Shown: positions 27,125-36,000 of the stretch, piece by piece
Numbering within the stretch: position 1 is the stretch's first letter
How the letters are laid out: each line of letters starts with the position of its first letter
NCBI RefSeq assembly: GCF_000701505.1
Contig: NZ_JNJB01000008.1
Span: forward strand, 372,001 to 436,000
Length of the DNA stretch: 64,000 nucleotides
Direction: 5' to 3'
DNA from: Dyadobacter crusticola DSM 16708
GTDB taxonomy: Bacteria; Bacteroidota; Bacteroidia; Cytophagales; Spirosomataceae
Notes under the pieces: model-generated
Seen by the model: only the letters and a program-made list of their open reading frames with translations
What the model was told of the DNA's origin: nothing
The model's database searches: none
Made by a program: the position numbers and the translations under genes

Positions 27125-27327
27125 GTTTAAAATAAAGCTGATAAAGTGAATTAAGATGTAAATATTTGCTAACTTTATGAAACAAAGATTTTTATAAATC
27201 GTTGTAAATCAAGCCAATTTATCTAATTTCCTGTAAACTTTTCAAAAATACTGGAAAGCCAAGTAATTCCACAATTGCATTTGCTCTATTACTGATCTTC
27301 ACCAATTACTCAAAAAAATTATTATAA

Positions 27328-29880
27328 ATGGAAACAATTCAGTCCTCGCAATCTGAAAGGACCTACACGTCCGATGAAGCTTACCAGGCTTCCCTTCAAT
27401 ACTTTAAAGGCGACGATCTGGCTGCCCGGGTTTGGGTTACCAAATACGCATTGAAAGATTCTTACGGCGCGATTTACGAGGCTACACCCGATGATATGCA
27501 CCGCCGCATTGCCAGGGAGATTACGAGAATTGAACAGAAATATGCCAATCCGCTCAGCGAGGACGAAATCTTTGACCTGATTAAAGATTTCAAATACATT
27601 ATTCCGCAGGGTAGCCCGATGACGGGCATTGGCAACCCGTATCAGATTGCTTCACTGTCAAACTGTTTTGTAATCGGAAACAATGGCGCCGCTGATTCTT
27701 ATGGCGGGATCATGAAAATTGACCAGGAGCAGGTTCAACTGATGAAAAGGCGCGGTGGTGTCGGCCACGATTTGTCGCACATTCGCCCGAAAGGTTCACC
27801 TGTTAAAAATTCGGCACTTACTTCTACGGGCATTGTACCGTTCATGGAGCGTTTTTCAAACTCAACGAGAGAAGTAGCGCAAGACGGCAGGCGGGGCGCA
27901 TTGATGCTTTCTGTCGCAATCCGGCACCCTGATTCGGAGGATTTCATCGACGCCAAAATGACGCAGGGTAAGGTAACCGGCGCCAACGTTTCTGTGCGGA
28001 TCGACGATGATTTCATGAAAGCTGTTGAGTCACAATCTACTTACAGACAGCAATATCCCGTAAAAAGCGCCACGCCGACGCACGTAAAAGATATCGACGC
28101 AACTGCACTCTGGAAAAAGATCGTGCACAATGCGTGGCAGTCTGCGGAGCCCGGAATTTTGTTTTGGGATACCATTACCCGGGAGTCTGTTCCGGATTGT
28201 TATGCTGATCTCGGCTACGAAACAGTTTCAACCAATCCTTGCGGCGAGATTCCATTGTGCCCCTACGATTCGTGCCGGCTGCTTGCGATCAATTTGTTCT
28301 CTTATGTTGAAAATCCATTTACGGATCAGGCGAGTTTCAATTGGTCTTTGTTCAAAAAACACATTGCCGCTGCCCAGCGCATGATGGACGATATCATCGA
28401 CCTTGAACTTGAAAAAATCGATGCGATCATACAGAAGATCGATGCGGATCCGGAAAGTGAGGAGGTGAAGCTGGTAGAGAAAAACTTGTGGCTGAACATT
28501 CAGAAAAAGGCGCAGGAAGGTCGCAGGACAGGTATTGGTATCACAGCCGAAGGAGATATGCTGGCCGCATTAGGCCTGCGTTACGGAAGCGATGCGGGCA
28601 ATGATTTTGCTGTTGAAATCCACAAAACAGTTGCATTGGAAGCTTATCGCGCCTCCGTGCACACCGCAAAAGAGCGTGGCGCATTTGCCATTTTCGATTC
28701 GGAGAGGGAGAAAAACAATCCTTTTATACTTCGCCTGAAAGCCGCGGATGCGCAGCTTTACTATGAAATGCTTGAATATGGCCGCAGGAACATTGCATTG
28801 CTCACCATCGCGCCGACGGGTACCACGAGCCTGATGTCGCAGACCACTTCTGGCATTGAGCCTGTGTTTTTGCCTGTTTACAAACGGAGAAGAAAGGTTA
28901 ATCCGAATGATAAGGATGCGCGGGTTGATTTTGTTGACGAAGTAGGTGATTCCTGGGAAGAGTACGTTGTTTTTCACCACCGTTTCAAAGAATGGATGCA
29001 GATAAACGGCCACGACTTAACAAAGAACTACTCTCAGAAAGAGCTCGATGAACTTGTTAAAAAGTCGCCTTACTACAAAGCGACCAGCAACGATGTGGAT
29101 TATCTCAAAAAGGTAAAGATGCAGGGCGCGATCCAGAAGTGGGTTGATCACTCGATCAGTGTGACGATCAACATGCCGAATGATGTGACAGAAGAGCTGG
29201 TAGGTGAATGCTACATGGAAGCCTGGAAAGCTGGCTGTAAAGGTGTTACAGTTTACAGAGACGGATCGAGATCTGGCGTTTTGATTTCCAATGAGGAGAA
29301 AAAAGAAGAAAAATCTGCGGACGCGCCTGCTCCATTCCCTACCGAAAGACCGCAGACCCTGGAAGCGGATGTTGTTCGTTTTCAGAATAAGAAAGACAAA
29401 TGGATCGCATTCATCGGAACAATCGACGGCCGGCCTTACGAGATCTTCACCGGTTTTGCCGACGATGAAGATGGTATTCTGATCCCGCGCTGGGTAAATG
29501 ATGGTTATATTATTAAAAACCGGGAAAGCGACGGCACTTCCAGGTACGACTTCCAATACAAAAACACACGTGGCTATAAAACCACAATTGAAGGTCTTTC
29601 GTACAAATTCAATCCGGAATACTGGAATTACGCTAAGCTGATTTCCAGCACGTTGAGACACGGAATGCCAATCGAGAAAGTGGTGGACCTCATCGGCAGC
29701 TTGCAGCTGGATGAGGCGATTAATACCTGGAAAGCAGGAGTAGCCCGGGCTTTGAAGCGATACATTCCGGACGGAACCGAAGCAGCAAAACAGAAATGCC
29801 AGAATTGCAATTCAACCAACCTGCTATACCAGGAAGGCTGCCTCACTTGTAAAGACTGCGGCTCTTCGAAATGTGGATAG
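27328..29880 (+). CDS. nrdJ: Adenosylcobalamin-dependent ribonucleoside reductase (class II)
   Basis: Oxygen-independent enzyme that reduces ribonucleotides to deoxyribonucleotides using B12. Motifs are the specificity-loop region GNPYQIASLSNCFV with the first active cysteine, the NPCGEIPL radical-cysteine loop and GVTVYRDGSRSGVL near the end of the barrel. The C-terminal tail is cysteine-rich (CQNC, CLTC, CGSSKCG) and probably binds zinc and passes electrons from thioredoxin. Length is 850 residues. The 270 bp upstream holds the hmuS terminator and AT-rich sequence. I found no conserved B12-riboswitch box there. Confidence 0.95.
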   Translation: METIQSSQSERTYTSDEAYQASLQYFKGDDLAARVWVTKYALKDSYGAIYEATPDDMHRRIAREITRIEQKYANPLSEDEIFDLIKDFKYIIPQGSPMTGIGNPYQIASLSNCFVIGNNGAADSYGGIMKIDQEQVQLMKRRGGVGHDLSHIRPKGSPVKNSALTSTGIVPFMERFSNSTREVAQDGRRGALMLSVAIRHPDSEDFIDAKMTQGKVTGANVSVRIDDDFMKAVESQSTYRQQYPVKSATPTHVKDIDATALWKKIVHNAWQSAEPGILFWDTITRESVPDCYADLGYETVSTNPCGEIPLCPYDSCRLLAINLFSYVENPFTDQASFNWSLFKKHIAAAQRMMDDIIDLELEKIDAIIQKIDADPESEEVKLVEKNLWLNIQKKAQEGRRTGIGITAEGDMLAALGLRYGSDAGNDFAVEIHKTVALEAYRASVHTAKERGAFAIFDSEREKNNPFILRLKAADAQLYYEMLEYGRRNIALLTIAPTGTTSLMSQTTSGIEPVFLPVYKRRRKVNPNDKDARVDFVDEVGDSWEEYVVFHHRFKEWMQINGHDLTKNYSQKELDELVKKSPYYKATSNDVDYLKKVKMQGAIQKWVDHSISVTINMPNDVTEELVGECYMEAWKAGCKGVTVYRDGSRSGVLISNEEKKEEKSADAPAPFPTERPQTLEADVVRFQNKKDKWIAFIGTIDGRPYEIFTGFADDEDGILIPRWVNDGYIIKNRESDGTSRYDFQYKNTRGYKTTIEGLSYKFNPEYWNYAKLISSTLRHGMPIEKVVDLIGSLQLDEAINTWKAGVARALKRYIPDGTEAAKQKCQNCNSTNLLYQEGCLTCKDCGSSKCG

Positions 29881-29901
29881 AGTGGCTGTCGGTTGTCAGC
29901 T

Positions 29902-29951
29902 GTCGGCTATCAGACCTAAGATGTTTTCGATTCCAGAGTCTGATAGCCGAC
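29902..29951. repeat. REP-like palindrome after nrdJ
   Basis: GTCGGCTATCAGAC and GTCTGATAGCCGAC form a perfect 14-bp inverted repeat around a 22-bp loop. The flanks carry further CTGTCGG/GCCGAAAGCCG-type repeats (29885-29975). This composition is typical of dispersed intergenic repeats in Cytophagales. It starts 22 bp after the nrdJ stop, and no T-run follows. Confidence 0.7.
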
Positions 29952-30019
29952 GGCCGAAAGCCGGAAGCCCGAGGCGCTATCCTATTTCTTATTTCCCACA
30001 CACACTTAAAAAACAAACG

Positions 30020-30754
30020 TTGGAATTCACACTATACATGGATGAAAGTGGAGATCACGGTCTCGACAGAATCGATCCAGGCTTTCCGGTCTTCGTGCTT
30101 TGTGGAATACTCTTTTATGAAGATGGCTATCAAAAAATGAGAGATCATCTTAACCAGATCAAAATTAGATTCTGGGGAACAAAAGAGGTTATATTTCACT
30201 CCCGAGACATTCGAAAATGTCAGAAAGAATTCCAGATATTGCTCAATCTTGACACCAAAGGAGCTTTTTACAATGAGCTAAATAGCTGCATATCTACGCA
30301 TTTATTTAAAATTATAGCCGCTTCGATAGACAAAACCAGGTATATTCAGCGATATGGTCGGATTGCTGACGACCCCTATGAGATTAGCTTGTCTTTCATT
30401 ATAGAAAGAACGATTTTCTTGCTAGATGACTTCAAGCATAATTCCAAGTCTATCCGCATCATAATTGAGAAGAGAGGAGAAAAGGAAGACAAAAAGTTGG
30501 CAAGCTATTTCGAAAAGGTAAAAGCTCGCGGAACTGGCTACATTGGCCGTGAAAGAATTCAAGAATACGACCTGAATATAGAATTCAGAGATAAGAAAGA
30601 CAATATAAACGGTTTACAAGTTGCCGATCTGGTAGCTTATCCAATTGCCACTCACACCATGCATCCAACAAGAGCGAATCCGGCATTTGATTTGCTAAAA
30701 CCCAAATTTTACCAGAAACACGGAAAAATTTTTGGCCTTAAAAGATTCCCTTAA
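30020..30754 (+). CDS. DUF3800 domain protein
   Basis: Protein of about 244 residues with the DUF3800 signature. MDESGDHG near the N-terminus, the central HSRDIRKC block and the C-terminal LQVADLVAYPIATH carry the acidic and histidine residues expected of an RNase H-like or nuclease-like fold. The frame is open from 29873, inside nrdJ, but the first 49 residues run through the repeat element. TTG at 30020 gives MEFTLYMDESGD, the usual start, and an ATG at 30038 would cut the first strand. The family is often found near phage and defence genes. No such partners are here. A terminator follows. Confidence 0.78.
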   Translation: MEFTLYMDESGDHGLDRIDPGFPVFVLCGILFYEDGYQKMRDHLNQIKIRFWGTKEVIFHSRDIRKCQKEFQILLNLDTKGAFYNELNSCISTHLFKIIAASIDKTRYIQRYGRIADDPYEISLSFIIERTIFLLDDFKHNSKSIRIIIEKRGEKEDKKLASYFEKVKARGTGYIGRERIQEYDLNIEFRDKKDNINGLQVADLVAYPIATHTMHPTRANPAFDLLKPKFYQKHGKIFGLKRFP

Positions 30755-30758
30755 GAAC

Positions 30759-30793
30759 AAAAGAGCCATTCCAACTTAAGAATGACTCTTTTT
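30759..30793 (+). terminator. Terminator after the DUF3800 gene
   Basis: AAAAGAGCCATTC and GAATGACTCTTTT pair with one mismatch around an 8-base loop, ending in T5. It begins 5 bp after the stop codon. Confidence 0.8.
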
Positions 30794-30838
30794 GCCGACC
30801 GGGAGACACCCCAATCCCAGCACGAATATACTAAAAAA

Positions 30839-32194
30839 CTAGTTAGCGTCTTCAACCACACCTAAATAGTTGAACGGACTCAACGCCCTCAGTTCCTCCC
30901 GGATTTTTTCTGAGACGTCGAGGGTTTCTATGAAACGGGAAATGGAGTCGCGCGTGATTTTTTCATTGGTGCGGGTTAGCTCTTTCAGTGCCTCATAAGG
31001 TTTTGGATAACTCTCGCGGCGTAAGATAGTTTGAATTGCTTCAGAAACTACCGCCCAGTTATCTTCCAGATCTGCTTTCAGCATTTCTCCATTCAATTCG
31101 ACTTTACCCAAACCTTTAAGCAAAGAATTCAATGCTATTGCCAAATGCGCCAATGGAACACCGATATTTCGTAAAACAGTAGAGTCCGTCAAGTCGCGCT
31201 GTAAACGAGAGATGGGCAACTTTGACGCAAAATGCTCGAACAAGGCAGTAGCCAAACCCAGGTTTCCTTCTGAATTTTCAAAATCAATGGGATTTACCTT
31301 GTGTGGCATTGCCGAAGAGCCCACTTCACCAGCCTTGATCTTCTGTTTGAAATAACCCATGGAAATGTAAGTCCACATATCCCGGTTAAGGTCGGTTAAA
31401 ATGGTGTTTAGCCTTTTAAGACAGTCGAAAGTAGCGGCGAGATTATCATAATGCTCGATTTGCGTTGTGTGTCTGCTTCTTTTCAAGCCTAAACCTTCCA
31501 CAAAATGGTTAGCGAATGCCATCCAGTCCTGTTTTGGATAAGCCACATGATGCGCATTGAAATTACCTGTAGCCCCGCCAAACTTAGCCGATGCCGGGAT
31601 TTTGTCCAGCATCTCCAATTGCCGCTCCAATCTTTCCACGAAAACCAGAAATTCCTTGCCTACTCGTGTCGGAGAGGCAGGCTGACCGTGCGTGAAGGCA
31701 AGCATTGGCACATTTTTCCATTCAATAGACATTCTTTTCAATACAAAAAGAACCTGACGGAAAAGCGGCTTAATCTGGCGTTCCAATGCATCCCGCAAAG
31801 AGAGCGGAATGGCGGTATTATTGATGTCCTGTGACGTAAGACCAAAGTGAATGAACTCCTGGTAAGTCGCGATATCCAGTTTTTCAAATTGCTCCTTGAT
31901 AAAGTACTCAACCGCTTTTACGTCGTGGTTGGTCACTTTTTCGATGTCCTTGATATGTAATGCATCCTGTTCACTAAAATCCTCATAGATTTTGCGCAGT
32001 AATGGATATTTCTTCTTGTCAAATTCTGAAAGCTGAGGCAGCGGCAACTCGCATAATGCGATGAAGTATTCTATTTCAACAAATACTCGGTAATAGATGA
32101 GGGCGTACTCAGAGAAATAAGTTGATAGTTCTGATACCTGCTTGTAGTAACGGCCATCAACCGGAGAGATCGCTGTGAGTTGATTTAAAGACAT
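30839..32194 (-). CDS. purB: Adenylosuccinate lyase
   Basis: Cleaves SAICAR and adenylosuccinate in purine synthesis. The fumarase/aspartase superfamily signature GSSAMPHKVNPIDFEN is at about residues 293-308, preceded by the conserved THGQPASPTRVGKE region and FGLTSQDINNTA. The N-terminal LTAISPVDGRY matches the E. coli type, longer than the Bacillus type. The frame opens with a TTG at 32203, but the ATG at 32194 gives MSLNQLTAISP, so I use it (451 residues). It is monocistronic and divergent from the channel gene. Confidence 0.96.
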   Translation of the reverse strand: MSLNQLTAISPVDGRYYKQVSELSTYFSEYALIYYRVFVEIEYFIALCELPLPQLSEFDKKKYPLLRKIYEDFSEQDALHIKDIEKVTNHDVKAVEYFIKEQFEKLDIATYQEFIHFGLTSQDINNTAIPLSLRDALERQIKPLFRQVLFVLKRMSIEWKNVPMLAFTHGQPASPTRVGKEFLVFVERLERQLEMLDKIPASAKFGGATGNFNAHHVAYPKQDWMAFANHFVEGLGLKRSRHTTQIEHYDNLAATFDCLKRLNTILTDLNRDMWTYISMGYFKQKIKAGEVGSSAMPHKVNPIDFENSEGNLGLATALFEHFASKLPISRLQRDLTDSTVLRNIGVPLAHLAIALNSLLKGLGKVELNGEMLKADLEDNWAVVSEAIQTILRRESYPKPYEALKELTRTNEKITRDSISRFIETLDVSEKIREELRALSPFNYLGVVEDAN

Positions 32195-32349
32195 GATTTT
32201 CAATACAGAAATTGATTATCGCGCAAAGTTAGTGGAATTCGTGGTGCGAAAATGGTAAAAAGGAGACGAAATATTCTTTTTGGGATCAGAGACAGATTAT
32301 ATAAAACTATTCGCATATTTCGCGATCCAAACCTTTTTACTTCATTTCT

Positions 32350-33090
32350 ATGCAGCCTTCCCCCTTTGTTGGAGAATTAGTCGGAACTATGGTTCTCATT
32401 TTACTTGGTAACGGCGTGGTAGCCAATGTAGTTTTGAAAAGTACGAAGGGGTCAAATGGAGGTTGGATTGTGATTACGGCAGGTTGGGCTTTCGCGGTGA
32501 TGATCGGGATTTTTACGGCAAATGCATTCGGAAGCGCGGCTGCACATCTTAACCCCGCGGTAACAGTCGGCTTTGCTGTCTTAAAAAATGATTATACCCT
32601 GATTGCCAGCTACATTCCGGCACAGCTTATCGGTGCATTTCTAGGTGCCGTGCTTGTCTGGCTGCAATACCTTCCGCATTGGAAAGTAACCGAAGATGCT
32701 GGTACAAAACTCGCCTGTTTCGCTACGGATCCCGCACTGCGTTCTTCCGGACCTAACTTTCTGAGTGAATTTATCGCCACTATTTTATTGATTGTCGGCG
32801 TAGTCGCGATTGGCTATGCGGGCACTTCTGATCCCGAAAAAGGAGGGATTCCGTCGGGAATAAATCCCTATCTCGTCGGAATGCTGGTGTGGAGCATCGG
32901 GCTTTCACTGGGTGGGACCACTGGCTACGCAATCAACCCGGTTCGTGATCTGGGACCAAGAATTGCGCATGCAATTCTGCCGATACCAAACAAAGGCAGC
33001 TCCGACTGGGGCTACGCCTGGATTCCAGTCGTTGCGCCCATTGCCGGAGCTGTTATAGGAGGCTTGCTCCTCCGTTCTTTTTCGTTTTAG
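32350..33090 (+). CDS. Aquaglyceroporin / glycerol facilitator (MIP family) with an NPV motif
   Basis: Six-helix channel protein for glycerol or other small neutral solutes. The first half-helix motif is normal, HLNPAVTVG at residues 66-74. The second reads INPVRDLGPR, so the canonical NPA alanine at 198 is valine. The RD after the motif and the aspartate-type GlpF insert suggest a glycerol facilitator, not a water-only channel. Length (246 residues) is typical. No glycerol kinase or dehydrogenase gene is adjacent. It converges with the alpha-2-macroglobulin gene, only 5 bp apart. Confidence 0.9.
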   Translation: MQPSPFVGELVGTMVLILLGNGVVANVVLKSTKGSNGGWIVITAGWAFAVMIGIFTANAFGSAAAHLNPAVTVGFAVLKNDYTLIASYIPAQLIGAFLGAVLVWLQYLPHWKVTEDAGTKLACFATDPALRSSGPNFLSEFIATILLIVGVVAIGYAGTSDPEKGGIPSGINPYLVGMLVWSIGLSLGGTTGYAINPVRDLGPRIAHAILPIPNKGSSDWGYAWIPVVAPIAGAVIGGLLLRSFSF

Positions 33091-33095
33091 GTTAC

Positions 33096-36000
33096 TTAAT
33101 CTACCTTGATTTTGCCGCCGCCGGAGTAGCTCCGGTATTCGCCGCGGTACATTGCGTCAGCTGCTGCCGGGCCAACCGTAAAATTGCCTTTTGAAACAAT
33201 CCTTACCTGGTAATAGAAGGTCTTAGCCTGTCTGTCTGCAGTTGTGAAGAAGTGAATTCTGTCATCCCGGATATCATAATATTCCGGTACAGATGCATCT
33301 TTGATCCACGGCATGTCACGCGGCTCGGTAATGCGCGGATTTTCGATTTCAAATCCGGCTGGCAGCAGATCGGTGACTACCACATTATCAATTGGTAGTC
33401 CATTCATGCTGGTTAGAGTCAGCTTTACAACCACCAGATCATTCTGATGAAAAGCGCCAACAGGTGTTCCATTGCGGGTCAGGAATTGCCGGCGAATGCT
33501 AAGCCCCTGGTCTTCTTCGGTGTAAGTACCTGTTGCCGACATTCCTTCCGTTTGTGCAAACCAATACAGATCGCCTTTCCCCTGCGTTTTGATCAATACC
33601 TGCTGACCAGCCAAACCTTTCGAAATTTTCAGCTCTTTCCCGTTAAAAGTCCCCACCTGTTTATTGCCTGTAGAAACAGTTGCGGTTACCGTGGATCCTG
33701 CACTTTTCCTGGCGAGTTTACCCAATGCAAGTACAGCGAAAACCGCCTTCTGCGTATTAAGGTAAGATGCCGATTGCACTGCTTGTGACAACTGCCGACC
33801 CAATGCAGGAATCTGCAGGTTACCCGGATCAGATTCCAGCAACGTGTTCAAAACAAGTGACATATTCCGGAGCGGGGAAGAATAACTTTCATCCAAACCC
33901 TGCCCTGCATGCTCAGTAACGTATTTTTTCGGTAACAATGCAGCAAAGCTTCGCGCGTCGCCTGCCAGCTGAAAAGCCGCTGCCAGCAGGTATTTGGAAT
34001 CGGTAGTCAGCAGCTGCGCATTCTGTTTGTAATAGTTCATCGAAGGACGGTTCGGATTTCCATTCAATGCGAGTACGTAAAGAGAGTAAATCGCTTCGCG
34101 CCTTGCTACCAGTTTGCGGGTTTGCGTACCGGTGGGTCGGCCTTCATAAGCTAATCCGTCTCCCGTCGATGCGATTACCACTTCCTTGTTGGCAGTGGTA
34201 CCGGATTGCTGTTTAAGGTAGTCCAGCGCGCGACTGACGGTTTTGGGATTAACTTCAAATCCAGCTCTTCTTGCTTCTTCCAGAAAGTGTACGGCGTAAG
34301 CAGTTGCCCACCAATCTTCCTGCGTAGCGCCCGGCCACATTCCCATTCCTCCATTATAAAGCTGCTGCGATTCGACTTTCCGGATCGCCTGCTGAATATT
34401 GGTCATCGGGTTAAAATCACTTTCGGCATTTCTCACCATATACACTGGCGCGGCCATTGCTTTTGTAAGATCGGCGAAGTAAATCTGCGGAAATGCTTTT
34501 GAAATCGTTTGTTCCAGACAACCGTAAGGATAGCCCAGCAACGTTGAAAGCGCCTTTCCTCCACCCTGCACGAGCGGCGACCGGCTCAGCACAATCTGGC
34601 TCCGGCTTGTGGCAGGAATGAAAGAGGAGCTCAGGTCGATCAATCCCTGACTGTCACCGGCGATCAATCCCGATTTACTTGTTTTCAGAAGCGGCGAAGC
34701 CGGGCGGATTGTCACTTCCGTTTCATTGACAAAAGTTTCTCCGAATGCATTGACTTTCACTGTCAGCTTTGCCAGCCCGATTGCTTGCGCCGCTTTCACA
34801 AAAAAGGTTGCCCTGCTTTCCTTGCCAGCCGGAACTGAAATCGTTTGCGCAGGTTGCGCGCCGGCCGACAGTGGGCCTTGCAGCTGTAAAGTCACGGTAG
34901 CATTCGCAGCTGTTTTGGTAGTGTTGCTGATATTAACCGGCAACGTGAGCTCATCGCCCGGACTGAAAAACCGTGGTACCGCGGCACTGATCACAATCGG
35001 ATCAGCCACTTTCATATTCTTAGCCGCCGAGCCGAATGCATTATCTTTGTATGCAACGGCCATTACCCGCAAGTCGCCGCTGAATTGGGGGATATCAATG
35101 CTAAAACTAGCTTCGCCGCTTCCATTGGCCGTAATAATTTTGCTCCAAAAGGACACCAGCTCAGTTCTTCCGTTACTCAACGGATTGATTCTCCTTTCAA
35201 GATCAAAACCATCACCTCCGAAACTGGACTTACTCAGGGAAAGCTCCGGGAATAGTTGTGCATACAAATCGTGGCTGGTTACTTCCAATGCCCTTTTTTG
35301 ATAGAAATGCGTGTAAATGTCAGGTGTTTTGAAATTCTTGATCTGTAATATCCCTTCGTCTACAACAGACACGGTAACCTGTGCATTCGGGGCCGTTTTG
35401 ATTCTGATCTGCTGTTTGACTTTCGAGCGCGAACTTTCCGCTACTGTAACGGAAACCGGTAACTTTCTGTCCCGATTTTGCACAATTACCGGAGTAAAAC
35501 CATGTGCAACCGTCAGCGGCATATCAGAATCGTGCATTTTGCGGATCAGCGTGGCTGTAACAAATACATTGGGCAAATGTTCGTCCTTGATCTTGAAGGT
35601 AAGTTCCGCGGCTTTTTTGTCCGTAGTAAGGATATGTTGTTCCAAAACCTGGTTGCGCTCCAAAGTCACAAGCAAGCGGCCGTCGAAAGGTGTTTTAAAA
35701 AGTACCTTCGCTTCGTCGCCTGTTTCGTAAACTTCTTTGTCGGTTTCCATCAAAACCCTTCCTTCATTGCTTACTTCAAACGAAGAATACTGCGTATTTC
35801 CGTAACCATAAGCATAAAAGCTGGCGAGGGTATAGTGCTTCGCTCCCGGCCTTTTCACCCTTACTTCGTATTCACCGGAGACAGTAGGCGCATAACGGAA
35901 AGTTGCCTTACCACCCGGCAAACGCATTGTATTGGAATAAACAAGCTTTTCCTTTTTCCGGGAGGTATACCGCAGCTGTTCATATCTTTTCTCTACCACA

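Noticed and set aside
27058..27327. Possible cobalamin riboswitch before nrdJ
   Set aside because: The region is AT-rich and lacks the conserved B12-box-like segment and the expected stem pattern; only a hmuS terminator was found.
29017..29661. A 214-residue open frame opposite nrdJ
   Set aside because: No domain, lies inside a strongly conserved gene, typical shadow composition.
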